Origin: Albugo candida
Taxonomy: Eukaryota > Oomycota > Peronosporomycetes > Albuginales > Albuginaceae
Direction: 5' to 3'
NCBI GenBank assembly: GCA_905220665.1
Contig: CAJNAR010000012.1
Span: forward strand, 186,001-250,000
DNA length: 64,000 nucleotides
The stretch's first letter is position 1; every line of letters starts with the position of its first letter. Shown in pieces: positions 1-12,300 of the stretch. The translations under genes and the position numbers were made by a program. The notes beneath the pieces were generated by a model, which saw only the letters and a program-made list of their open reading frames with translations, did not search any database and was not told the DNA's origin.

Positions 1-3000
1 GCCGTTGATAAAAATCGTATATGAGCACTTAGTGTGCTATAAATCACCGAAACAGCTGGGGCAGTTGGCGTCGAAGTGCCGTGGGCGAAAAGTCTGCGAT
101 TCCGATCCGTCCAAATAAAATGAATCGCGACCGCGACTAATGTAAACCAAAGATCCTCCAGAACCACTCGAAAAGGTTTCCACGCATCACGAAGTGCAGG
201 AACCGTGCACACGCGATATGTGACCATCGCGGGCGAACAGAAAAGAAGAGTGTCCACGACGGAAAGAGCTCTTCCCAAATTGTACTTGTCCTGTTGCAAT
301 CGAAAAACAAATGCTGGTAGCTTTCGACCGCACCACAATGCTTCTGAGTGCACAGGATGATTTCTGGATGTGATTGTTGTAAAAACCAAAATCGTGCTCG
401 AACGGGCAGGATACAGAAGGATAGTCGGAACGGGACATCCGAATAGATCGGTAGGAAACGTCTGCAAAGACGTTTGTATAACTTGTAAAAATCTTTCACC
501 CATGTTGACGCCCCACTTCGATCACGTTCTGATACGTGAAGCAACAGTGGGTGTAATTTATCCGGTGGCAGTGCCTTCCCACTGACGCGATACAGTTGGT
601 TCCGAGGAATCAGCGGAAAGATAAACTTCCAGTCCGAAAGTTGAATGCCAAAGTGAACCGGAAATACTCGTGTTATTTCCCTTTCGGGACAGTATAATAC
701 TCCAACTGGTGGAGCACTTCGAAGAATTTGCGTTGCTTCGACGTATAATCAGCGTGAAAACTTCGATTGAGACTGATTGGACGGCTTACCAACTTCACTT
801 GTACTAAAACGCAAAATGAATTCTAGAGCAGAGGCGAACCAGTCCGTTCTTCCACCAAACAAGTCGCGTAGGGACCGTATGTGAAACGCTTGAGCGAATC
901 GCATCCGAAGACTGCGCGCTGGTTCGGGTACCATTCCCAAACATCGTCGATGAGCCTAGACACTTGTTACCCGTTGCCTCTTCTCAAAGTGAAGCCGAGG
1001 ATCGATATGAAACCATAGGTGGGCATCCAACAGCGTGGAAAATCTCTCTTGCTGTGATAGATAGGTGCTGGTAAGATCCGACTGAATTTGGTGAAACCAA
1101 ATACATGTCTGCTTCCACCATGATGACGCTATATTCCGATGCACAAGTGCTATGTCGACGTGGTGATATCGTGAGGATATCGAGTGATCGATATGGCCCA
1201 AAATCGGGCAAGATGCATCGTGTGATCTCCAATCCAGTAAGTGTCCAGTTGCTGGGTGAAGCTGTACTGGAATTCAATAGAAATTGTTGTAAAAACTGAA
1301 ATAGTTGTTTATTCAATTGTGCTGCGATAAAAGGAACCTGTACTCCGCCTTTTGAATGAGGTAGGTACATGAATTCCGACTTTATCAGCTGAACGTGTGT
1401 TGAATCTCGCTCATACTTCCGACTCAAAACAAATCGATTAAGCATCGACTGCCACCGGCGAAGTATATATTGCGGAATGTTCAAATGAGTTGTACAGTGC
1501 CATAAACGTGATAAAACCATAGTTTGCGCCACCAGTAGTCTTCCACGAACTGTTCTGGCTCGACGAAACCACTGACGGAATCCAATATAAAAAGGATTCT
1601 CTAAAAATTCAATCATCAAATCACCAACGGGTGATTGACTGAATGGAACTCCCAAGTATTTCACCGACTCACTCGCTGAGAGTGCTGTCACTTCTTCAAA
1701 CGGTGGACATAATTGGTGTCGATTGAGGAGGAGAAAATTGAATTTGGACAAGTTAAGCTTTGCTCCTGAGCCCTCTCAGTAGTGCTGAACGATCTCGATC
1801 TGCGCCTCTACTTCCCGAGCGAAGACGATAATAAGGTCGAGTGGCTCTCAAAAAAAAAAGAAAACTTGTTGCTGTATTCGTTGGAGTGATACATATTCCG
1901 GATCCTTCAATCCTCCGCAACAAATTTCCCAAAGGCTCAATCGTCATGAGAAAGAGCAGAACGGACAGTGGATCACCCTGTTTAACACCCCTCGACGGAG
2001 TGATTTTTGACGAAAGCGTTCCATTCAACAACAACGATACATTCGTGTTGGTGTAAAGAAGCTTTGTCCACTGGCTGAAAGAGTTTCCACAATTCATTTT
2101 CGATAAAACCGCAAACATGTACGACCAATCCACTCGATCGTACGCTTTCTCAAAATCCAGAAATGCTGCGTATGCTTCTTCATCACGATGAGTGACTAGA
2201 TCCTGCAGACCTGCAGATCACTCATATACCGAATGTGATGATGGATGGAATGTCCTCGCAGAAATGCGTTTTGATCCTCGTGGATGAATTTCGGAAGCAC
2301 CTGCTGAAGTCGGTACGCAAGTACCTTCGATAGCACTTTCACATCCACGCATATCAGGGCAATAGGACGATAGTTTCCAGGATCAGCACGGGATCCTTTT
2401 TTGTATAGCAACGTGATTGCTGAACTACGTTGAGAACGCAGCAAAGAGCCTCGACGAAGTTGGTGTTGGAAAACAATTTTTAGACATTCACCAAAAACAC
2501 TTGGAGCGAGTTGGTAGAATGCTGCGGGCAATCCGTCCATTCCAGGTGATGAATGTCCACGCATGTGATTGATTGCTTCTTCCATCTCCCGTTTTGTTAT
2601 GGGAGAGGACAAAAAGGATTCATCCAATCTGGAGAATGTTTTTGTGATGGATTGAAGTAATTTTTGTTGTTGCGTCGCACATGGGCGCAAAGGAAGTCCA
2701 GCTGAACTTCATGGGTCTCCCATGATACCTACCCAGTGATCTGTGAACTGAAGGGGGATATCGAAAGGAGTCAGAGAAACTTGGCAAGTAGGCAGTAGAA
2801 CTTCCTCCTAGGGTACACGGCACGATGACATGTTGAGTCCACTGGTCGAAAGAAATGTCGATGTGATATCTCCATATTCTTCATGTGGTAATCGAACATG
2901 GAATCTTGATTGTACTTGGACGAACTCTTGACCCGTGCATGATAAGAGCGGAGAGTTTCCGCGTACATTTTTTTTCTTGTTCTTGGTTTGATTGTCGAAA

Positions 3001-3950
3001 AGCTGCTGCAGTTTCGTTCAACGCAGCACGAGCGTCTGAGACGTCCAACTCTTCTTGGCGTCGGTCCCAGGATGAGAGGAAACACGAAGCTTTTCTAGGA
3101 TACGATCCGCCTCTTCCTCGATCGCTTCTTTGATTACTGGATAGTCGGATAATGATTAAGGACATTTCCAATAACCACGACCTTAGAGTTGGGATGAATT
3201 TGCGAATTTTACAACATGAGCCAGATGATTACCCCTGTGTGGGAGTGAAACGTAACTGGACTCCTTGTAAACTGATTTGAAAAGAGGTTCCGACAAAAGG
3301 ATGCAATCCAGCCGGTTTTTCCTGGGTTGGGGACCAGTAAAGATACGTGCTTCAGGATGATGTTGACGCCAAGCATCCAAAACACCCAATTTGGAAAGCC
3401 ATTACAAACATGAGAGTCGACTTGTCTCGTTCCTATATACACCACTGAAACAATCCAATCTGGGACACAAGGTTGTGTTCAAATCGCCACAAACGATGTG
3501 CGTTGCGTTGTAGTCAAAAGAACCCGTTCGAATTTGATCGAAAAATAATTTTCGTTCAGCTGGATTCACCGGAGCATAAATGTTATGTATGTATACTGGA
3601 GCTCCCAGTATTACCAAATGCACAACCAAATATCGGTCGGGTACAGAGACAGTGGTAAGAGCTTGTGCAGATTCAGATCCGGGGAAATCGTGACGAATAA
3701 TTGCCATGACCCCGTTGACTCGTTTTCGAACGGGGTGAGAGTGAAGACTAATCGAATCACTGACAAAGAGATGATTTGTGAATGCTGAATCCAAGTGAAA
3801 CCGAAAAATCTCCAGGTGCTGACTGTCGCGGAAGTGAGTTTCTTGAACACAACAAATGACGTGTTTCTAGAGTATGTGTTCTATTAAACGGTGACGATTG
3901 CGATTGATGCCGTTCATGTTGACAGAAAGAATGGTATTATTATTCCATGA
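1..3950 (-). pseudogene. LINE ORF2 remnant, copy 1 (endonuclease, reverse transcriptase, zinc-binding)
   Basis: This is a broken ORF2. The endonuclease lies at about 3,950-3,180 and shows the start motif SVNMNG, the catalytic-type CVQETHFRD, the YAPV and GDLN motifs and an NRLDCILLS block equivalent to the DxI region. Reverse transcriptase blocks follow at about 2,690-980, including SSPGMDGLPAAFY, a YRPIALI fingers motif, a GVKQGDPLS palm motif and a frameshifted FxDD region near 1,850. A zinc-binding C-terminal region lies at about 544-250 (CTQKHCGAVESYQHLFFDC, a Cys/His pattern). Fragments alternate between the three minus frames, showing several indels. The protein would have nicked target DNA and primed cDNA synthesis; this copy is dead. 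Confidence 0.85.
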
Positions 3951-6417
3951 ACACGGATCGGACGAGCTGCCCTTCACAATTAAAAGCTAGTGCTCCAGGT
4001 ATAACAGTCGGTACGCCATCTACCTGCTGCAGCTGTAGAATAGCTGCATCTTAGAGATATTAGTTGGTCGACAATTGGAGAACTTTCAAGTCGTCCAATA
4101 ATGGACTGTCCCATTGCGCGTCGAACCACTCACTGAGGCAAAGGGAGCCAAGTGGAGACCGCAGAAGCTGTAACAACACGTTTGTGTGAAGTAAACGACA
4201 GTGGTGGGTTGGGATCCAGATCACAGGCTGAACAGTGATGTACTGAATCCATTGATCACTGTGGTAGATCGACGCTGCTGTGCACATCAACATCAGCTCA
4301 AAAACTGCAAGCGATTTTGTCGCTCGACTTGATTCCTCAACTGCCGGTGAGGCTTTCCATCAGTTTGCCACCGATGCAAACAAGTCTTGGCGCTTCACTG
4401 GAACTTTTCCGCCTAGTTGTTTGGACCATTTCTTGACTAAAGTGGTGTCTGAAGTGGGTTCTGAGGCCGAATAATAGTGTGAACGTGCAACAATTGGGAC
4501 AATTGATGATCATTCTCCCGCATTCGTCGGTTCAGCCCTCCATGAAGTGCTATCGCGTGGGTCAGGGAGAATTGAAGTAATCCATCGCCGTTGCAGGTGA
4601 AGCTAAGATGCTTCTCAGCCTTAGGAACGTGAACATCCTCTTGGACGAGTTTGTCCACTTTAGTAAGGACCATTGACGTTATAACATCGTCAATAAGAGT
4701 ATCCACCACTTCATCGACTCGCGCTGGACGATCACCTTTCTCGATGCGCGTGTGGTTTTTCTTGAAAAAATGGGCGGCTTCTTTGGAACTAGCGACATGT
4801 TTGCTAGCCACGACTTTAGAAGGAACGATATGGTAGCGTCTACCAAAATCCGAATTTGTCGTAACATCGATTTTTTAGTACTCAACGTCGACCGAACCGA
4901 GGACGGCAAAGTACTTACTGGTGTTTAATCTCTCGAGTGGATTTGGACGAGCTTTACTGACGAGACTGGTAAAGCTGCCAAGCGAGCGATTACGCTTATT
5001 GCTAGGAAGGGGTAAAGTCCGAGTATCGGTGGGAACTTTCGACACCGGGAACGGAATCGGTGGCTTTGTAGTGTTCGCGTTCGGAGAAGAGTCCGCCTTC
5101 TTTGCAGGAGGTGATTCGTGCTCCGTGAACGCCTTCGCTGGATGCTTAGTATCTTCAGCAACGCTTTTTGAACGAGAAGAATATTTTTTATCCCACGAAG
5201 AAGCTCGTTTGTCACCTAGAGAAGACTTGACGAGATTTGGAACAGTGCTTCCTGAGCGTTCCGAGTGACTTCCAGTTGCTGAAACTGGTTTAGTTTTTAA
5301 TGGCTGAGGCGGTTGAGGAGTGTTCACCGGCAGCAATAAGCAGTTTGGACTGCGCTGACCCATCCGTAATCGCTGAACAGAAAGTGGAGCTCCTTTTCCA
5401 CGAGTAAGATAGTATCTCCCTTCGATACTGATATGCTCGCAAGCTTTGCCCGATACGACCAGCGGTACTGGGCATGATGTAGAGTGAAAATACACTCTCC
5501 AGGTGGACATCGCTATGCTCTGTGAAGCCACTACTTCGCGATAGTGAGCATAGAGTATGTCGCATCCTAACGAATAAACGCTGATGCAATGCTCGATGTA
5601 CAAATTTCCGGTCCGATGCCGAAAATATCCAGGAAATAACGCGACCCGAGAATATCGTATTCTCGGAATGAGTACTGGTTGCCCAGAATTGTAACCTTTT
5701 CGTGTGCCAGCTTCTGACACACTTCTTCACTTGTGACCAAAAGCCGCAAATTACCCCCCGGTAACTTTGCCAAATGGCCAATTTTCTTTTCTTCAAAGAG
5801 TTTTTTAGGATCGCATTGCCATGATCCTGAGCAAAGGAACGTAGCATTTGAGCCGGTGGTCTCCGAGCCAGAGCTTGACCCGTTTCAAGGACGATTGCAT
5901 ACTTGGACACGGGTATTGAGAAGGGCTTCGCTGCTTCCAGGCTAGCAGACAAAACCTCCCAACTCGGTCGTCCACCCTCAAAGAGTTGTTCGATAGCACG
6001 AAGGTCCGCCGCCAACGGTTTCAGCATTTCGACCTTAAATTGGGCCGTTTTTCGAGCTGTATCCTTTCGGAGCTCTTCTTGACCTTTCAAGATATCGGCG
6101 AGACATGGCCGATTACCGGTTTTCGTTACGGGCTCATCCGGCTTCAAAGGTGATGACGGCAACGCGTCATCCACCTCCATTGGTACCGGTTCATTGGTAG
6201 AAATTGAAGTGGGAGGGGGAGTCGTCTCAATATCTATAGCGCTCTCTGATTGTCCAATTACCTCAGCAGATGTCGTGATAGAGGCCAACGGTATAGGTGT
6301 GCCCGTGGATGTACTTTCCTCCGGCAACGTGCCCGTAACGGACAAGTTACATGTAGACGTTCTAGCCACATCAGGCGATATAAGAATTGGTAGGCTGGAG
6401 ATGTCGCCAGTAACCAT
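3940..6417 (-). pseudogene. LINE ORF1 remnant, copy 1
   Basis: This is the ORF1 of copy 1. It starts at an ATG matching the start of ORF1 in copy 2 (MVTGDISSL against MVSIDISHL) and ends at a TAA about 3,940, overlapping or adjoining the ORF2 start. It has a Ser/Thr/Pro-rich N-terminus, then a conserved globular segment around 5,770-5,340 (LPGGNLRLLVTSEEVCQKLA and a downstream IEGRYYLTRGKGAPL block). A C-terminal His/Trp-rich part lies at about 4,290-4,060. I see no CCHC zinc knuckles. The role by analogy is an RNA-binding chaperone for the element's transcript. At least two frameshifts break it (near 5,720-5,800 and near 4,870). Confidence 0.75.
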
Positions 6418-6526
6418 CGTCTTGGACAAGAAAGGTGAAGCTTGCGTGTTTTTCTGAACAGGCGGTTTGGCTGTATTCGTTAATGCGGGGTAGGGGTGCG
6501 CTGTAGCCAGCAAATTAAGAAGTTAA

Positions 6527-6600
6527 CCGTCGGGGGCTTAGTGGATAGTACACGTGTGTTCCAACCGTGTGTACCCCGTTTCGAATCCGGCGGTAGCAAA
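6527..6600 (+). other. tRNA-like sequence (degenerate tRNA or SINE head)
   Basis: The stretch has a near-consensus internal polymerase III A box (GGGCTTAGTGG, about 6,534-6,544) and B box (GTTTCGAATCC, about 6,578-6,588). A perfect 5-bp hairpin ACACG/CGTGT sits between them. The flanks CCGTCGG and CCGGCGG could pair over 7 bp with one GU. The folded form is not canonical: the mid loop is 9 nt and the T arm and acceptor compete for the same bases. I therefore do not call a functional tRNA. It lies just outside the 5' end of LINE copy 1. The following 6,601-6,845 is GC-rich at first (a gggcccttcggc segment) and then unremarkable; it could be the body of a SINE. No tail was recognised. Confidence 0.35.
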
Positions 6601-6954
6601 AGGGCTGTGGTGGGGCCCTTCGGCGGAGGCAAAGATTTCTCCACGTAAATATCAACCTATTCAATGAAGATATGGACGTGTCAAGACCACTGGCAACTAC
6701 ACCAGAAAATAACTGTACAGGAGGTGGACCGGGCTCCTTAGAGCGTTACATACTAGTGATTAGAAAAGAGTGGATAAACACCAAACTGTAGTAACAGAAC
6801 GGTTTCTAAATAAAAGTACTATGGGCGAACACCCTTAACTGAGCTGGGTAAGGGACTTCTCAATTTGCCAGCTGCTACGTACCTAGCAAACCGGACACAC
6901 AACAACCAACTTTCAACCAAACAAACCTTATCGACTACTATTCTCACCAACAGA

Positions 6955-9374
6955 ATGGTTTCTATCGACATTTCGCATTTACCCGTCGTTACGTCGTCCG
7001 ACGATGTCACAACTCGTGCACCAGTTCCAAAGAAAAATGTTTCTTTGGATGCGGCCATCAGCCACTCAGAATCCACGGAATCTGAAACGGTCCAATTAGA
7101 TGTGACCATGACTGTCGAGCCAGCTCCTATTCTACCGAAGGAGATTCCATCGACACCTATGGACATCGATGACGCGGCCGCGTCATTACCTCCTGTATTG
7201 CTAAAAAAACCGTTGCAAAAAGAAAACCAGCCTACCTTGGCGGATATCTTGAAGGGTAACGAGGAAATCCGCAAGGATAAAGTGGCTAAAAATTCAACAT
7301 GGAAGGTTGAAATGCCTAAGTCACTAGCTGCGGATCTTCGCGGTATCGAAACGCTTTTCGAAAATGGCCGCCCAAGTTGGGAGATTTTGTCTGCACACTT
7401 GACTGCAGCAAAATCCTTCGCACTACCCAGTGCAAATTCTCGGTAGTGCCGGAGACTGGTTAAGCGCTGGTTCGAACCCCACCAGCGCATATTTTGCAAT
7501 CCTTCGTTCGAGATCACGGTAATGTGATCGTCGACGAGCTTTTCGAAGCAGTGAAAATTGGCCAAATTACCTGGTGGTGATTTGAGACTCCTCGTTACCG
7601 AAGAGGAAATTTGCCAGAAATTGGCCCACGAAACTGTTACGATTCTTGGAAACAAATACTCATTCCGTGAATTCGATATTCTTGGTTCGAGATTTTTCTT
7701 GGATATTTTCGGAATTGGACCGGAAATGTCCACACTCAACATTGCATCGGCTTTGCGTCGTCTTGGGTGCGATGTTCTGTATGAGAACTTTCGCGAAGCA
7801 GTGGCTTCCAGACGACTTGGTATGTCGACTTGGAGAGTTTCTTTCCGCGACACAAGCTTCCCTGAACAGCTAATGGTTGGCGGAAAAGTTTGTGAGCAAA
7901 TATGTATCGAGCGGAGATACTATTTGGCTCGAGGGAAAGCTTCTCCACTCCCGGTTGATCGGTTGAGGATGGGTCAGCGCAATCCACACTGCTTACTGCT
8001 GCCGGTGAAATCTCCTCAACCGAATCAAAAACCGACGAACCCAGCCGCTTCATCGGTCAAAAGCCCGCCCACGAAGTCGAAAACGACACCAAAACAGGAA
8101 GAAATCACCAACAAATTACCGAAGGTGTCTAAAAATGTCTTGAAAACAAGCAATCTAATCTTCAAGACACCCCTGTTACCACCGCTGACAATGAGAAAAT
8201 TCCAGTATTACAAAACTCTGCTCCAACTCAGAAGAAAGTTCCCTCTGCTGTTCAGGCTGTCGAAGAAAATGGAGCAAATATTACCGAACAAGACCAGTCC
8301 AAGTCCGCCGAATACATGTGGAGTCCAGTTCGAAATCGCAACAAGCGTAATCGATCTATCGATCGCTTTCAAAGTTTATTGAGCAATGCCCCTCCCAAAT
8401 CATTGGAAAGTTTGGCTACGAGCAATTATTTCATTGTGCTTGGCTCCGTCGACGTCGACTCTGTAAAAATCGACGTAAGTACGAAGGACGACTTTGGGAA
8501 AAGGTACCAGGTTGTACCATCCAAACTTGTGCTGAAACACGATTTGGCCAATTCTAAAGAAGCGGCTCACTTCATCAAAAAAAAACACACCCGAATTGAA
8601 AAGGACGATCGTCCGACTCGTGTGGCAGAAGTAGTGGATTTCTTAATTCAAGATGTGAAAACAGCTTAGTCTCCTCCTCGACCGGATACTTTGTTGAAAG
8701 AGGATGTTTACGTTGCGAAAGCAAGGAAACATGTTGGTTTCACATCCAACGGATACAGTATTCTCCAATTTGCATTAGATCATCCATTGCACTACATGGA
8801 GTGCTCAATCGTTGCATGAGGTCCAATGACCCATGCTTGGATCAAGTGGTGCGAATACACACAATAAGTCGTGTATTGGCCGCATCCGAACCGAATTCGG
8901 ATACCACGTTTAGCAAAAAATGGTCGAAGAAAGTCGGTGGTTCCGTTTCGGGTGTTAGAAAAGTTATGCTCGAAGCGGTGGACAACTGGTGGACTGCGTC
9001 AGCTGAAGTGGAGGAATTGACACGAGCAACAAACGCTCGCGTTCTTTGAGCTGATGTTGATGTGCACGGCACCAACCATATATCACAGCGACCACTGGAT
9101 ACAGTACGTTACTGGTCAGCCAGTGGTATGGATTCCAGCTCATCACTGTCATCTGCTTCACACGAATGTGTTGTTGCACATTTTGCGTTCATCGTTGGGT
9201 ACACTTTGCCTCAGCGAGTGGTTTGACGCAAAGTGGAAAAGTCCCATTTTCGACGACTTGGTGCAGCTTCAGTCATCGAACCATTTTCTTACCGACGAAG
9301 CTTCCATACTACAGCTGAAGGAGGAAGACGGTATTCACAAACTCGTCGTTGGATCCTATTCAGTTCAATACTAA
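6955..9374 (+). pseudogene. LINE ORF1 remnant, copy 2
   Basis: The reading frame starts at ATG 6,955 and can be followed to the TAA at 9,374 only across breaks. The first frame is lost by an indel near 7,440, where the codon after PETG has become TAA (copy 1 has Gln there). The frame resumes at about 7,445-8,382 with the conserved block LPGGDLRLLVTEEEICQKLA, shifts again near 8,330 and 8,670, and ends with the His/Trp-rich tail at 9,054-9,374. The same block order in copy 1 confirms the assignment. The product would be the element's RNA-binding protein. A tRNA-looking hairpin at 7,460-7,490 is ordinary coding sequence of this ORF. Confidence 0.8.
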
Positions 9375-9389
9375 GGGAAGCTCAACGGC

Positions 9390-12300
9390 CACTTTTTCGT
9401 GGACAAATAAGACCATTCTTTCCGTCAACATAAACGAAATCAAAAAGAATGGTCACCTTGCCATCCAGCATACATTTTCAAAATATGCACTCTGTTGCGT
9501 CCAAGATACTCGTTTTCGTGATCGCCAGCACCTGGAGACATTTTGTTTTCACCTGACATCGACATCCAAAAGTAAATCCTTTATCAGTGATACGAATAGT
9601 CTTCACTCTCATCCCTCCCGGGGACGACTAGACGGTGTTATGACCATTATCCGGAACGCTTTTCCTGGATTTCAAACTGCTGAAGCCATGCACAATGTCA
9701 CAGTTCAAGACCGTTATCTGGTGGTTCGTTTGGTGGTTCATGGAGCACCAGTATACGTCCACAACGTTTATGCACCGGTGGATTCAACGGAACGAAAACC
9801 TATTCTCGATCAGCTTCCAGTTGGATCATTGGAAGAAAACGCATCACATATCGTTTGTGGAGATCTCAACACAACTCTCTGTCCAAGTCTAGATTGTTCT
9901 AGTGGTGCATATCGCCATGAACAGGTCGCCTCTCATGTCTGAAATGGCTTTCAAACTTGGGTGTTCTCGATGCTCGTCGTCCCCAGCATCCCGAAAAGCG
10001 TATCTTTACTGGCCCTCAGCCACGACGTAATCGACTGGATTACATCCTTTTGTCGGAACATCTATTCCGTACAATTCATAAGGATTCAAATCCAGAGCCT
10101 TAGGAACTATGTTAACCAGACTTTCCAGCTGAAGTCACAGTTTTTGCGAGCATAGACCTTGGCAGCACCCCAGGAGCTCTCAATTCAAATTATACCACCC
10201 TTCCTCACACGGGGGATCATTTGTCACATGTTCTTAAGTTTGCATATCCGAGCCGACTTCAGGGCCGTGGTTACTGGAAATGTCCTCTCTCATTATTCGA
10301 GTACCCAGTAATCATCGAGGCGATCTAAGTGGACGCGGAACGCATTTTGGAAAAGCTTCGTGCTTCTTCCAGTCCCGAAAAGGATTGGGAGCGTTGGAAG
10401 AAGTATATGAAGCGTTTACTTCGGCAAATTCAAAAAATGATTCGACGTCAAGAGGAAGATGAGCTCGTTCGAGCTCAATCGGAGTTGGAACATGCTGCAT
10501 CCGCCTATCGAATGTCAGATCAGGGTCAAGAAAAGAAGATTTACAAGGACGCTCTTCATTCTTATCACGAACGAGTGAAGAGCTCGTCAAAGCACAATCA
10601 AGACTCTGCGTTCGACCACCATATGCAAACGTGGACAAATCATCGAGATACTTCTTTCACCCGCTGGACTCAACTTGTCATCGGGTGCCATTGGAAGAAG
10701 TCCTCCTTCCGAGTGGAAAAGTATCAAAGAATCCACTTAAAATCACCCTTCAGTTCACCGATCACTGGGTTGGAATTATTGGTGATAAGGAAAGTTCAGC
10801 TGGAGTCTCACTCCGTCCTTGCATTCAAAACAAAAAACGCTTCTCGACTCAATTACCAAAACATTAAACAGCTCTGATGAGTCGTTTCTTTCTCTTCCGT
10901 TAACTAAATCGAAAATGGAAGGAGCCATCAAAAGCATGCGCGGACACTCATCACCTGGAATGGATGGATTGCCGGCAGCATTCTACCAACTCGCTCCGAG
11001 TGTGTTTGGGGAATGTTTGCAAATTGCCTTTGACGATCAACTTAGTCGAGGATCTTTGCTGCGCACTCAGCGTAGTTCGGCAATCACGTTGCTCTACAAA
11101 AAAGGATCTTGAGCAGATCCTGGCAACTGTCGTCCTATTGCATCAATATGCGTGGGTGTGAAAGTGCTGTCTAAGGCACTTGTCTATCGACTCCAGAAAA
11201 TGCTTCCGAAATTGATTCACGAAGACCAAAAAGCGTTTCTGAGAGGCAGATCCATCCACCACCACATTCGATACATGAGTGATCTACAAGATTTGATCAC
11301 TCATCGTGGGGAGGAAGCATATGCAACCTTTCTCGATTTTGAGAAAGCGTAAGATCGAGTGGATTGGTCGTACATGTTTGCTGTGATTTCGAAAATGAAC
11401 TGGCGGAAATTCGTTTATCAAGTGGACAAAGCTTCTATACACCAACACGAATGTTTCGCTGTTGTTGAATGGAACACTTTCACCAAATATCAGTCCTTCT
11501 CGCGGAGTCAAACAAGGTGATCCACTCTCCGCATTGCTCTTACTCATGACTATTGAGCCGTTGGGAAATTTGTTGCGGAGAAATGAAGGACCTGGTATTT
11601 GTATCACTCCAAGGGATACATCAACCAGTTTATTTTTTGCGGACGACTCGACTTTGTTATCGTCTTCGCTCGGTGGGGTGGAGGCTCAGCTTGATGTCGT
11701 TCAACGTTATTGTGATGGTTCAGGAGCAAAATTAAATATTTCAAAGTCGACTTTACTTCCTCTTAACCGTCATCAAGTCTGTCAGCAGTTCGCTTTGGTG
11801 AAAGTTCTATCACGGTGCGAGTCGGTCAAGTATTTGGGATTTCCTTTCAGTCAATCACTAGTGAGTGATTTGATGATTAAATTCCTAGAAGATCGTTTCT
11901 ATGGTGGTTTTCGTCAGTGGTTTCGTCGAGCAAGAACGGTGCGTGGACGTTTATTGGTGGCGCAGACCATGGTTTTGTCACGGTTGTGATACTTTACGAC
12001 ACATTTCAATATCCCGCAATATTTACTGCGACGTTGGCAATCGATGTTAAATCGATTTGTGTTGAGTCGAAAGCATGAGGGGGATTCAACACATATGCAG
12101 CTCATTCGATCGGAACTTTTATATCTTCCTTATTTACAAGGTGTTTTACAGGTTCCGATGATCGAGAAGCACTTAATGAAGCAACGACTCCAATTTTTAC
12201 AACAATTTGCACTACATTCCAGTACACCTGTTCCAAGAAACTGGACATTGACTGGTATGGAAATTGTGAAGAACATCTTACCCAACTTTGGACCGTTCAA

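Larger units (their letters stand above)
1..6525 (-). mobile_element. Non-LTR retrotransposon (APE-type LINE), copy 1, 3'-truncated by window edge
   Basis: This is a degenerate LINE read on the minus strand, from a 5' end near 6,525 down through position 1. It carries ORF1 (about 6,417-3,940) followed by ORF2 with an AP-like endonuclease, a reverse transcriptase and a C-terminal RT zinc-binding region. It is homologous along its whole length to copy 2 at 6,848-13,800, which lies in the opposite orientation. The sequence at window position 1 corresponds to about 13,465 in copy 2, so a few hundred bases of the 3' end lie outside the window. Both ORFs are split by frameshifts and stops, so the copy cannot be autonomous. 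The order APE, RT, zinc-binding is known from L1-like elements; the exact clade needs an RT tree. Confidence 0.9.

Noticed and set aside
7445..7490. tRNA-like stretch with an A-box-like and perfect B-box-like sequence and a 7-bp hairpin
   Set aside because: Aligned with LINE copy 1 it is ordinary ORF1 coding sequence (PETG-stop-ALVRTPPAH against PETG-like and ALARRPPAQ). The hairpin is chance.
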